Assembly: GCA_001466705.2 (NCBI GenBank)
Contig: LATX02000245.1
Location: 124,001-188,000, forward strand
Length of the DNA: 64,000 nucleotides
Direction: 5' to 3'
Origin: Moniliophthora roreri
Lineage: Eukaryota > Basidiomycota > Agaricomycetes > Agaricales > Marasmiaceae
Part shown: in pieces, positions 46,196 through 58,108 of the stretch
Position numbering within the stretch: position 1 is the first letter of the stretch
Layout of the letters: every line of letters begins with the position of its first letter
Position numbers and translations under genes: made by a program
Notes under the pieces: model-generated
What the model was told of the DNA's origin: nothing
Databases searched by the model: none
Seen by the model: only the letters and a program-made list of their open reading frames with translations

Positions 46196-47892
46196 CTATT
46201 ATTAGAAATGAAATCAAACAACATTCATGGACTGGTATGGAGAAAGTCTTCAATTGATAGGAACTAGCGGGAGCTCTGAAAATGACGGCCTACGTCGTCG
46301 AGAAATGGACTGCTATACAGGGAGATGCAGCGTGAGCCTTGAGGTAAACTGTGTCAGCACAATGACAACCCCACTCTGAAAGAATAGGCTGTGCGGCATA
46401 GCGAGACGGCGAGATGTACTCACGAACCATTGTTTTAATGCGTTCTTCTCCGCAAGTTTCAGAATACGACAGCGTCCGTCTATGTGCGTGCGCCGTAGCT
46501 ATAATAGCAGGTTATGACGATTTTAACCCTCGAAGAGAACCACTCACCTCGTCAGTTATCTAGTCTACCCCCACTCATGAGACTCGCCTTCCCATGTTTC
46601 CTCTAGAGATTCTCGGAGTTGTAGAGAGGTGTGATGGAAGGCGGATGTTCAGAACGATAGTGGAGTAGAGACGCGGTACCCGAAGTATCATTCGTGAAGG
46701 CTTTCGATTTCTTGCGACATGACATTTGTATGAGAGTGCAGGCCTTTACTTGAACAAAACAAGTTGAGTTAGGTCGTGAAAGGCCATGGTTGAAAACGCA
46801 CCTCATACCCTCCACCACAAGCCCATATCGTATCAAGACAACAGACTTGTCAACCTAGCAGTAAACGGCAGCACCGTTGAAGTCTTCGCTCCGCTCTCTC
46901 TAGTGCCCAAGAACCAGATTACGCATTCTCGGTGTACTCTTCAGACCACTAAGCGAGAAACACATGTCTTTGAGACGTCGCTTTGCACATTGCTGGATTT
47001 CAGATGCATTCTCATGTATCCCGATTTTTCTGTCGAAAAGGCCGTCTAATAGATTCGATAAGTATTCAGAAGACTTTGTTCGTTTGCTTGAGAACGTACC
47101 AAGGCATGTTCACGACCTGTCGTCCGAGCCCCCGAGCCCCTTCCAAAACCATTCCAGGTACCCACTCCGAGCCTTACACTGAGAAACAGCTTGTCAAGGT
47201 TGTGTCCAATAATTTATTTTCACAGGATTCTTGATACACAATACCAAACAATCCGGTCCGCTCGCACCACGCGCTGCCTGCTCACTAACTACTATCGAGC
47301 TCGAGAGTCGAGCTTCCAAAAGCCTCGATTCAGCAACCATACTGAAGCTGAGAAGTTTGGCTGGGAGACAAGCCCACTGACAAGCAAGGTCTCTGCGCGG
47401 TATGCGTGCTTCCAAGTACGGATGTCTTGATTAAGACCGCCCGCGGCTTTAGTCGTTCGAAGGAGTAGGAGTCTATCGTCTGTCGTCGGTGGTGGTGGTA
47501 GTTCCGTGTTTGTCATCATAATTGACACACCGGGCTTCGCCCCGAGCTTACCGCACAAAAAGTTTAGAGTTTGGTTTCCGATCCCCCTCACCTCACAGTA
47601 GCCTGTTTTGGCCAATTGCAAGCGACACAATGCAGGGTCCCGGTCAGCCATCGAAGAGAAATCAGGTCCCCGAAGACACATGGGTACTCTTTATTAATAC
47701 TTTAGATGCCGAGCTAATGAATACATTGGAAACAGGTCCTTATGTTCCTACTTTATGCGTCCCCTTCAGGCTACGGACTGCCAAATTAAAATCGGTCTTC
47801 CACGGAAACTTCTTTCAGCTGTTGATTGCCTTGAGGGCAAAGCCCCGATCTACCTCCAGCTGCATGGCCTTTAACTTTAAACTTCGACTGCC
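46196..47892. other. Intergenic region
   Basis: 1.7 kb. Frames at 46786-47049 (plus), 47292-47681 (minus) and 47522-47974 (plus) overlap or conflict and match no family. Some may be remains of decayed genes. Confidence 0.4.
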
Positions 47893-49154
47893 ATGTCGAC
47901 GACAGGAGATGGAACCACTCTTGAGTTTGAAGAGGTTATTCGATTTCACGCCAAGTCCAGGAGTGGGTGTCTAACATATAGAAAAAGGCGTATCAAAGTA
48001 AGTAGGCATCATCATCAGCTATTGCTGTTACCGTTCACTTTGGCACACTGTGATGAAGCAAAACCGATATGCAAGAACTTTTATCGGCGAGATCTGGAAT
48101 GCGTTCCGAGGCACAATACACATAACCAGGAACAAGAGCAGCAGCGAAAGAAGGAAACAGTGCTCTACAAATCCCTCACGGCACCCCGCCCTTGGCTATC
48201 GATACCGTCTCCCTCAAAGTGATTCATCACTTCACCATCACGACTTCCATTTCCTTCTGCTCCCACCCTACATATTCGGCAACATCCGCGATCCTTGTCC
48301 CTCAAGTATCCTTCTGGCAAGATCCAGTTCTAATGCAGGCCTTGTTAGCGGGTACGGCTCTTCACCTCGGTCGACTCTACTAGCCCATCTCCAGAGACAT
48401 TGAGAAGAACTGGATCGCCCGAGCTTCCGCTCATCAGAGAGCAGCGATAAGACATCTTTCGCTTCTGAACGAGTCTTTCAACCCTGACGCGCACTTTATG
48501 ACCGTGGAGGTTCTTCTCGAAATACACAATTTCGTCGTCATTATCGTCATCACCAGAGAATATCTTCTCACTGGTGACTTGACTGCATAAAGTGTGGGCT
48601 TCATTGGAGAAGTTTGCGTATGTAAATCCCGAGTTGAAGAGTATGGACTTTGAGCAACCAGAAGAGTTCTCGGCTGCAGCTTCTGCGCGCAATTCGAAAA
48701 TTGGCTTTCTTGAGACTTTACGCCGCTGCCTTTGGATCGTGATTTAAGGGAACTGACCGATCCAAAGGGTAAGCGAGGCATACCGAACGGTGATAGAGGC
48801 TCTGTGTTGTGCATATCAGCTCAGTCAGACGGGATACGAAGTGCGGTTCTATGGCCGGCATTGATGGGGAAGAAGTTTCTGGAATTGTTGAGCGAGAGGA
48901 GGCAGAGGGCACTGGCAATTCTTCATCACTATTTGGTGATGTTGAGCAATCTGAGTGAGCGGTGTTGGTGGGACATTGACGTTGGGAGGTGTGTGGAGTA
49001 TGTGTATGGATTGCTAGATGATAGATGGAAAGAGTGGTTGAGAAAGTTTACGGTTGAGGAGGCCCGGGTTGCGGTTAGGAGTCCGGTGTATCAGTATCAG
49101 GTGTACCAGTCCGAGCCACTTCACGCGAGGATTACTTCTTTGGAAGAAGAATGA
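47893..49154 (+). pseudogene. Zn2Cys6 regulator pseudogene (copy D)
   Basis: The order of family segments is intact but the gene is broken many times. The second zinc cysteine is Tyr ('GCLTYRKRR') and the fifth is Phe ('CKNFYRR'), so the cluster cannot hold zinc normally. The donor gtaagt survives, but the acceptor reads 'cacac' where the paralogs have AG. The frame shifts after 'TAPRP' near 48190, meets an in-frame stop after 'LGRLY' at 48383, and is interrupted again in the middle (a stop after 'IFSLVT', and another near 48745). The C-terminal part from about 48830 is again readable ('ERRQRALAILHHYLVMLSNL', 'CWWDIDVGRCVEYVYGLL'). Segments such as 'NWIARASAH' and 'NPDAHFMTV' place it closest to copy B. 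Confidence 0.87.
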
Positions 49155-50328
49155 CACGTATTTGTTTTGGTTTTACGGTCTCTTACATCTATTGTACTTA
49201 TCACACACTACTTTGCACCCGTTGAAATCGCTTCAACAAACGAAAAGTGTATGGTATGGTGACTTGGCAGAGAAAATGACCGGGGTTACACATGGCCGTC
49301 ATAACCAGTGAACAAGAGTTTTGAACTGTTTGGTCGCTGCATAGCTCTGCTCCCTTCTGCGAGAAATGCGGCAACTCTCGGCAGCGAGCGCTTAACCATA
49401 GTACTTCAAGTTTGTGTCCACCACTATCGCGTTAACTGTCTAAACGTTTTCCATTTCAGATATCTATTATAGGAGGTGCATCAGTGGAGTGAGGTTTGAA
49501 GAAATGCGTATTGCATACACCAGGACTAAGAGGTGAGTACAACTTAATCAAGGAATGTAGTCGCTTACTTCTTATCATAGCCACTGATGACTATCATCTC
49601 TTCCACGTTCATCCCGCAAGGTCTCGCCACGCAATATACATGATGTGCGATGAAGTTTGACCGCGCAAAGACGCGACACGTCGCACCATCAATTCCTTGG
49701 GGCTACTTCCTTTGCTGGATCCCTGGATCCCTGCTGAGTTCAATATTCGCGTGTCGCTCTAGCCCTTCCCTTCTCTTACGCGTCTTCCGTCAGGGTGGTG
49801 CCGTCCACATCTAACGTCTTCAGTCCCGCCTTCGTTCTGTATTTCCACTCAACTGATAGTAGGTGCTTGCTCACCGGCCGACTGGCTGAACAAAAATCAG
49901 TCATTCAGTAGTCCTCGGGAGAAACACCGCTGGGTTTTCACAGAGAGGGAATCCAAAGAAGCGAGGTTAATGATGAATGTTTCAGGTATAGTAAATTACA
50001 CTGACCTGAAGATAAGGCCTCTAAGCTCTTCCCGCTCCACGTACCTGCCACGGGAGGCCTGCCGCTAGTAGTAATCAATAGATTATTCAGAACAAGTACT
50101 ACGTACCAAGGAACTGTACTTCTTTCATTTGGAGTTCCAGGTCCACAGCAACAAAATATAACCCACAACACATCATCCAAAGGTGAGTGCAGCCTAGCTA
50201 GACTATCCAACTATTTTCCTCAACCAACAGCCCCCGAGCGTAATTCCAACGAGTCGCCTGACTACCAACAATTACTCGTGGGCATGAAAGCATAGTGCAG
50301 AATGGCAACTGCCTAGGCCCCCCCGCCC
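49155..50328. other. Intergenic region
   Basis: 1.2 kb without supported gene. 'ggatccct' is repeated in tandem near 49720. Confidence 0.4.
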
Positions 50329-50720
50329 TTAACCTCTCTCCGATCGTAATTCCAGGAACTTGTCTGCAATCAATTCAAAGTCGGTATATCTGAATGGGCG
50401 CCCAGTACAGGGCGCAGTGTCCGGGTTTGACTTAGTATATGACGCATCGGGAATGCCTGCCAGGGGAAGTCGAATCCAGGGTTTGGAAGGAATCGCTCGG
50501 GGATTCGGGTAAATTATTGTGTAGCTGAACCCAATTGAGAGAGCTCGTGGGAAGTGTTCGACGAACGTAGAGGGCTGCTTGCCCACGGTAGACGTCGTGG
50601 ATGACTATAATCACGGAGAAGATGCTGGTTTCCAATGTCCCCGAATAGTGAACGTGTACATCGTCAGGAGTGTCGAGGAATCTGGCGTCATTCAATAGCG
50701 ACAACATAGAGGGCCGCATT
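50329..50720 (-). pseudogene. Relic fragment of a Zn2Cys6 regulator (copy E)
   Basis: Two minus-strand frames together match the middle of copy F. 'SLNWVQLHNNLPESPSDSF' corresponds to 'TLDWVHLLNNLPDSPDNPF', and 'CTGRPFRYTDFELIADKF' corresponds to 'CTARPFSYSGYELIAAIKW'. A frameshift separates the two parts, and about ten residues are missing before 'KFLEL'. No zinc-cluster exon is found upstream. This is a truncated, inactive copy. Confidence 0.75.
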
Positions 50721-52202
50721 TTTATGGGATTGAGTCATAGTGCCAGGAGGCGTCGGCGGAGCCGAGCGTCTCTAAATGGTATGTCACAACTGGCCCGGAA
50801 GAGCTTGGATGTAGAAGGGAAAGCTGCGCAGCTTTGGTGGCCGAATAGACGGGTTTGGAATCAATGACAGGATTGATGGCAATTGTATAATGATGATGAT
50901 CAGTCTGGGATTTATATACCGTGGGGCCATTGGTTTGAAGCTAACCGTCTCAAGTGCATGCCCGTTCCAATGCTCTCCTTCATGGAATTGGTCCTGAATA
51001 TAGTGTACTCTGTGCCGTGCACAATTGCCGATTAGTACCCATGCTTTACTCAATCTGTCTAGTAACTCATCTCGAGCCACACCCTTTTTGCAAAAAGAGG
51101 GGAAACCTGCTCTGAACATTCTGCGATGACGCATATGCGTATTCTTTGTGCTCGCCGGATGAAATCAAGAGCCCCTTGCTCACGAAACTCGACGTGGTGG
51201 TAGTGAGGAATAAGTAGGTGCCACTTGCAATCCGATTTACAAAGTATGTGCTGTTTCGAGAGTTTCTCTTCCAAGAAACACAATGTAAAACTAGTAATGT
51301 CAAAGATAATATTCAATATTGATTTGTTTGATTGACAGTTAGCTCGAAGACTGACGTTATCACGATACAGTCACCCTTCTATCCTCTTTAAATCCGTGGA
51401 ATACTTATCGGTCTTTCATACGCTTGAGGATGGAGATTTCCTTGCCCCAAAAGTCCAGCGGAGTTGTCTGCTTAGGGTTAAGAAATTAGAACGGGCGCCC
51501 ACCCAGGCGACGACTATCAAGCAATTGATACCACTTACACGTTAGAGGTTTGGTTACCGGCAAATCCTGGAGTCTATGTAAATAGCCGTGCAAAAGGGTC
51601 GTAGATGTCAAGATCGTAGTAATGTAGTATTCAGCTTGATGCAGATCGCCTAGACCGTGCACCCATCAATGTATGACCCACCGACTTGGCTGCAGCTGAC
51701 CTATCGCAAGTAGGACCAACATCCTTAAACTGTACATCAGTCAGTGTCAAGGTCGAGGGTGCGAACCGAATTAGACAGTAGATCCTCCGAAGTAGCCATA
51801 GATGGATAAAAGGAGAGGCTTGCCGCGTCAACGGAGTCCTCCGAGCCAATTCCAAACACGACATTGACATTGCTGTATGACACTGCTGTACAACACGGGA
51901 AATACACCAGGGAACGGGTCGACTCTATTGTTTCGTTACTTGAACAGCACGTTTCCCTAGACGAAATAACTGGTTCTTGGCCTGATTCAGGTTGAGCTAC
52001 GAATAAACGGACACTGAGAGAACGCCCGAACGTACTGTAACGAAAATATAGGATTGGTCACCTTGCCGATATTGGCTGTGAACGGCCGTTCCCAAAGAGA
52101 ATCCCATGATCAATTGCTCTTTGTTCCGAATATAATCGGTTCTGACATAGCATCGGAGACAAACATGAATAGACACGAAAGAACCAAAAATCTAAACCGA
52201 AC
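50721..52202. other. Intergenic region
   Basis: 1.5 kb without supported gene between relic E and copy F. Confidence 0.4.
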
Positions 52203-53431
52203 CTAATATACAGATCGTGTTAGAAACGCGGAAGAGAACGGGGTGATCTCGTCCAGATATGAACGATTAGAATCCAAACAGTACCGCCACTTTTCATCTA
52301 ACAAACTCCGAACGTATTCCATCCTTCTCAACGAATCGCCAGACCACCAACAGTAGCTCACGCCATGGAGCATGGCGCAGTAGTGGTACAGAATGACGAG
52401 CGCTCGTGGCCTTTTCTCCAACAGGAGTTCCAAAAACTTTGTCGAGAATAGTTCTGGCCATTTTATTGCCGCGATGAGTTCGTAACCGCTATAACTGAAC
52501 GGCCGCGCAGTGCAAAGCGCATCTACGGCCGATTTATAAGCATCGGCAATTTCTGGGTCTTCGAGCTCCTCAGGGTCAGGGAAGTCGGAAGTCGGGAGAT
52601 AGATGCTGAAGAGATGAGCGGGAAAGGGATTGTCTGGGCTATCGGGGAGATTGTTGAGGAGGTGGACCCAATCAAGGGTTTTCAGGGAGTGATCAGTAAA
52701 GCTATAGCCCTGCATTCCATGCCATATGTTATGTATGGTTTTTAGCATAGGGAATATGCTACACTCTGACGTCCTGAGCGAGGAGCATAGGGTGAACATG
52801 GTGAGGAGACCGATGCCAAGGAGACTTGCATCTGAGACTCCAGTCAAGGTCGGTAAGAGGGAAAGGGCCGCATTCTTGTGATTTATGGCCATGAGAGCGT
52901 AGTTAGCGGCCTCGACTCTATCGGTATTGAGGATCTCCAGGTGGAATGCGGTGATGGAAAGCATTGAATGCATAAGGAATGGTGAAGTGAAGGAAAGCTG
53001 CGGGATTGAGACTTTGCATGCGGTAGCACAGATGGGTTTGGAGTAGACTGAGGGGTAGGTGGCGATGGTATAGTGATGAATAAGCATAAGAGAATTCATG
53101 TCGACAGGAGAAGGTGGACTAAGTTCCGCATGTCGTTGTGCCAGTAGAGGCGGCGAGAGACGGGCGAGTTCCCGTCCTTCTGTTGCCTGCCTTATGTTTG
53201 GTTGGTCCCAAATGCAATCAACTTCGCGGCGTGAACAATTACCGCAAGTTGGGTGAACTTCGTCGCACTATTGCCCATTAAAATCGGCTTTTTTCCTTGG
53301 AGTTGCAGGAAACTCACTTTGACCCGTCTCTTCTTGCAGGAAAAGCATCCTGTCCTCGATTTTCTGTGATACCGGATGTGCCTCTTGTGATCTCCGGGCG
53401 GGGACTCGTTGTCCATATCATTCGCCTTCAT
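52203..53431 (-). CDS. Zn2Cys6 transcription factor, Upc2-like (copy F)
   Basis: Exon 1 is 53431-53318, intron 53317-53268, exon 2 is 53267-52203; 392 residues. The zinc cluster is complete (Cys29, 32, 39, 46, 49, 56), with the conserved phase-0 intron before the third cysteine. The linker is diverged and lacks the 'PLSAPRP' block seen in copies A to C. The regulator domain begins 'LMLIHHYTIATYPSVYS' and includes 'SFTSPFLMHSMLSITAFHLE' and 'EKRPRALVILYHYCAML'. This is the most diverged intact copy; relic E derives from the same branch. Met residues at 53431 and 53416 are both possible starts. Confidence 0.9.
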
Positions 53432-56179
53432 GGTAAATGGAAGAGAACAAATAAGCGCTCAAAGGAAAAAGCTGTAAGCGATAACTGACTGGAAGACATG
53501 TGATCAAAACACTCCGATGTTCTAGGCCTCCGAATTCAAGCTCCGACATCGGAGACGCGCGTTTCACCTACACAAGCGACTGGCACTGCTTCCACCCAAG
53601 AACGACGCTACGGTGGACATTCGACTGAATCCCGCTTACGATAATTTGCAGTGACCGTCTCGTGTCACCTCAAAGCTTCACTCATCATGCCTCGTAGGCT
53701 AGTTAATATTTTCTGTCATGAAATTGCTCGCTGGCATCTGGAAGTCTTACAGATATCGACTTTAGTATTCTCAAGATTCTCAGTAACATGAAAGAAGCTG
53801 TCCTGAGCGGGCTGACCTTTAATCATATTGCTCTTCAGCGGTACCACTGAACGCCTGGAGTCCTTCTCAGATGCTTATACCACAACTCGGATAGAGACGA
53901 TCGTTCAGTCTCTTTTTGAACCACCTTGGAAACTACTTATGGAAAGTTGTGCTCCTTGTATTCTCCTTTTAACTCCACCCGGACATCTAGGAGATGCAGG
54001 CTCGCCTTCAAGTTCGTCAAGTACAATGAATCAAGCTATTTTCTCTACATCTTCATTATTGGTGCCGAAGTTCAGGTGAAAAAGCCTCATGGTCTTAATT
54101 ACCCTCGAATTTGCGCTTCCACGACCCTTCCAAGCTTTTCGAAATTTGCCTCGAGGCGTTCATACGATGTTCAATTTGTCTATTTGTATACCTTATGGGG
54201 CGACAGGTGGAGCAGCTCAACCCTACATCGTATCAAACCGAGGTGGAGGACCGCTGGTTGACGTGTTATTGAATTTGTCGTCGAATCACTGCCGCAGACT
54301 CGAATTTTGCCTTCGAACTCGAAGAAACGTGTACTTTTGACATCTTTCTAGGAAGGACAAGGTGTCAGATGACCAGGAATCCTTCGCAATCTGGGACCCT
54401 CAATGATCATGATCATCCCCAAATTTCGATCATTTCTTCACGATGCATGACTTCTGAAGTCATCCGGCGATAATGGGAATACCTCCAGATCAACAGTTGA
54501 CGCCATCCACTCTTGATTGCAATGTGGACTTGAACTTTTTTTTTTCACGATCAGTTTTTGGAAATCAACGATCCTATTGATTCCTGGTCTCAAGGTGACT
54601 TGGGGGTCTCTCTGCTCCCTTTGGACATGAGACACGACTTGATGACTATAATCTTGCTCATTCTTAACACCTCTTCGTAGGTCCCGCTCAGCTCGAGTCG
54701 GTGATATCTCGCCCTAGTTGACTCGGCAAGTACGCGGGAACCCTGGTACGCCCTTTGGAGAATGCCGGAGAAACGGAACATTCACGTCAAGTTCATATGA
54801 CATTATCGAAGCCAGCCATAGCCGCTAGATCGATTCCCAGGAAGCTTGGATTGCTCTCAAGTCCTCCCCTTTTTCTCGTCGCGTCCATAATTTCCTATCC
54901 GGATGAACCGGAAATGAACACTCATGCTTTTTTTTTTTCTCTGCCTATATGAATCGCCTCAAGCTCCATGATTCACGCTGCAGGAAATGAGCACGTCGAA
55001 AGGCTCACTGACAGCTTCATACCCTCTGCCCAACACGCATGTCGCGTGTTTCTTCTTTCTACCTGCCCTTTTAGGAAAATGATGTATTATAGATGCAAGC
55101 TTCTCGCTCACACACTTTGAAGGAACAACTCCACCCAACAGGAAGTCTGATTGGAGTCATACCAATCTTCAGAGTGAACCTAGATAACGTGTTATCAAAC
55201 CTTCCTCCGTGGACCACTACTACCATCTATATATCTCTTCCGCCGGGCCGGGAATCATGTGCTTCTCTAGGAACCTTGGGGACATCATGATCAGAAGTTC
55301 AAAATCCTTCCGTCAGAACGTTTTTTTTTTTACGTTAGTGAGCGGACCTCATGCTCACATTCAGCCCGCGGTTTGCTAAAGGGTCTAAAATGTCGTCAAA
55401 AAATCTTTACCACCGTCGTCAAGAAGGAAAAAAAAAAAAAGAGACCCTGGCGTTCGCGTAAGATGTTTGCCTTACCCTGGCTTTCATCCGCCGTCGACGG
55501 GAAAAGTCAGCCCCTCCCCCCTTTGCCGGGACACATTACTCGTCATTCGGGAAATGTCATTATTATTCGTCTACTTACAATCATGGTCCCCGGTGCTTCA
55601 GAATCACCGAAAACAAATCCTACGTATACAAAATAAAATAAAATAAAATCCGCAACCCTATGTAGCTGTGTGTATAGATAACTGAGAGTAAGAGGAGATA
55701 AGTAAAGCGTATTGTAATGATACAAGTCACAACAACAGTCGAGGCGGGTTTCGAGCTTCAATCCCTTGATCAGAAACAGAGAGAGGCGAGAGAAAGAGAA
55801 AAAGGTAAAGGGGGTGAGTAGGGGAGGTAGAACTATGGGGATGAGAGAGTGAAAATGGACTTATGTACAGTAGAGGGAAAAAAGAAAAAAAAGATGGGAA
55901 GTACTCGCCCGATGGATGTTTTTTTTTTTGATCTCTAGTCTTCCATTGGCGGGAAGGAATCAACCGCCACTACCGATAAATAAGGTGTCGCCAGGATCCC
56001 GTGCAGTCGAGTAAGACAAAGGCAGGTGTTATGGGCTTGAGAAGATGACAAGGCCCCAATGCGGAACTGCCGTCGTCTGCCAGACGTGGCAGGAAAAAAA
56101 GAATAGAGGAAGGGGATAGGGACGGGAGGACCAGGAACGTAAGGGTAGAAGCCTAATGCTTCCGGAATTGCGAAAGGGA

Positions 56180-56181
<2 letters not shown>
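53432..56181. other. 2.7 kb intergenic region rich in homopolymer runs
   Basis: No supported gene. Several A/T runs (for example near 54540, 54930, 55320, 55430) and polypurine stretches from 55780 to 56150. Open frames at 53828-54340 match nothing I know. Confidence 0.4.
55631..55649. repeat. AAAAT short tandem repeat
   Basis: 'aaataaaataaaataaaat', about four copies of a 5-nt unit. Confidence 0.8.

Positions 56182-56211
<30 letters not shown>
56182..56211 (+). repeat. 30-nt poly-G run
   Basis: Thirty consecutive G bases, preceded by 'gggaga' and followed by 'aaataaata'. It lies about 240 nt beyond the stop codon of the minus-strand HMG-box gene, where its transcript would carry poly-C. 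The exact length may be uncertain because sequencing often slips on such runs. Confidence 0.9.
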
Positions 56212-56212
<1 letters not shown>

Positions 56213-56454
56213 AATAAATATGTGGTAAGTCAAGTGTGAGAATCCTGGAAAGTCGCTAGTAATACATCTCGATCCGGGGAAAAGGCGCAAGACAGAAAAA
56301 GAGAAGGGAAAATGAGGATGGGAAGGTAAAGAGAAACGTCTATGCGCAGGTCGGGTTAAGCGAGTGAACAAAAGTTTAATAGGAATTAACGAGAATAAAT
56401 TGAGATGTTACCAGGTCGACTTCTAGTGCGAATCCCGGCAATTAGAGGCCGACG

Positions 56455-58108
56455 TCAGTAGGCGTGTATCGTTCCAACTAGAGACGTAAAATCCATGTCA
56501 AAATTCGGCGGATGGAACTGCCCTTGTAGCTTTGCCTTGGACAATGTCACATCCTCGTCGTTGCATATTGGTGACATAGGCATCGACAGTGAACTGTATG
56601 CATCTAAGAAGTCGGGAGATGTTACATCTTGTCCTTGGACAAAGACAGGAAGTTCGTTCGTATACGCGGTAGCGTCAGTGTACCCGCACTCTGGCGACGA
56701 CGGTACGCACTGCGTCTGCGGCTGCGAGTGACAGTCACTTCTGTACATACTCGACAGATCTTCGTAAGAGCTCGCGTTGGAGAGTGGTGACGGGGAATGA
56801 GAGTAAGATTGGAGATTGAAGTTTGAGAGGTAAGCGTTGAAGGGAGTGTAGGATGGGCCATCAGAATAGCAGGGCGTCACGGGGATATTCAGACTATCAG
56901 AAGACGACATGGGAGTCCAGCTCTGCAGAGAAGGCTGGGAGTTCGACAACGGCAATGATGTGTTAATGGACAGGGAAGGCTTCCGCGCGGTAGTGGTAGT
57001 GGCGTCGTCGCCAAACGCGTAGGATGCTTCTGACATGAGGGAATCAACGCCGCACGCAGACTCGAACTTTGGCACGGGGCTATCTTGTGGATGGTCGGGT
57101 AAAGTGAAGGTGTTGAAGTCCTGTCAAAGTAGGTAGAATGTTATAATGAATGTTACCGAGAAGAAATGAGAGGACGGGACGTACAAATGAGTGTTCCTGA
57201 TTCGAAGAGAACGAGTACGGGTCATCGAACGGAGGCAAAGGAGAAAGAGAAAAGTCCTGCGAGTTGGAAGGGATGATACCATGCATAGCTCTAAAGTGCT
57301 CCTCAGCGTGCTCCGGGTCGATCAGGGGCGGTGGCGGACCGGGAGACTCGGAGCGTTTAGCTCGACGGGAGATATTCCTAGAGCTAGACGACCTCGACAA
57401 GGATTTTGACGGTGATCGAGATCCGGACGAACGTCGAGGCACCTTGGGCTCGTCACTGTCATATTCAGCCTCACTATCGACGGTAGAACCAGCGGCAGAA
57501 CGTTGGAACGTCTCCTCCGTAATAGGTGCCTCGAATCGAGTAACTATCTCAGGGACGTGATACTTGTCGAACTCTTGTATGGCAGCATCGAGGTCCTGGC
57601 CCTTTTTACCCTCCACCAATAGCTCCGCGATCTTAGCACAGCGCTTAAGATCCTTTGGACCAACCTCCCTTACTTTCCGCTTCTCTGTCCCTCCCTTTGC
57701 TTTGGTGTGCAATGGCCTAAAAGCGTACTGAGGGAACTTGCGCTTGTGCTCATCCAGCGCGACCTTGGCTTTCGCGTGCCACACCTGGCGCTCATCGTCG
57801 GGGAGGTTCTGCCATGTGAGTCCAATTATCTTGGAGAGCGTGGAGTGATTAGTCTCGACTTCTGTCGAGACGTGCTGGCTCTTGATAAAAGATGATCGGA
57901 AGAGTATGAAGGCGTTCGGTGGACGAGGGATATGATTGTCGGGTTTCTTTTTCGAATGAGCGTTGCGACGAGGTGACGAAGCTTCGTCAACAGATGGGAA
58001 GAGGCTAGACTCCTTGCTAGTCGAGTCCGTCGTGGGCTCATTGAATGTAACGGGGGTAAGATTGGTAGCGAACGCAATCCCGCTTGAAGAAGCAGGTTCT
58101 ACTGGCAT
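56455..58108 (-). CDS. HMG-box transcription factor (MATA/Prf1-type candidate)
   Basis: Exon 1 is 58108-57185, intron 57184-57121, exon 2 is 57120-56455; 529 residues. A single HMG box spans about residues 61-132: 'IPRPPNAFILFRSSF', 'LSKIIGLTWQNLPDDERQVW', and 'EHKRKFPQYAF'. The 'RPPNAFILFR' start is typical of the sequence-specific MATA-type boxes found in mating and development regulators (Prf1, Mat2, Ste11), which bind DNA in the nucleus. After the box come basic and Ser/Arg-rich stretches ('SRSPSKSLSRSSSSR') and a long Ser/Pro/Tyr-rich C-terminal region, probably an activation domain. Which of the many agaricomycete HMG genes it matches cannot be told here. A possible acceptor (gctgacag) just before the ATG hints at a 5' UTR intron. 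Confidence 0.88.

Noticed and set aside
46786..47049. Frame with 'NLAVNGSTVEVFA', reminiscent of the C-terminus of GH32 fructosidases
   Set aside because: Only a dozen residues look similar, with no catalytic modules or flanking exons; most likely chance.
47522..47974. 150-codon open frame overlapping the pseudogene start
   Set aside because: It overlaps the zinc-cluster exon of copy D in another frame; the family match of copy D explains that part better, and the upstream part matches nothing.
57191..57560. Plus-strand frames opposite the HMG-box gene
   Set aside because: Antisense shadows; the minus-strand HMG box is unambiguous.
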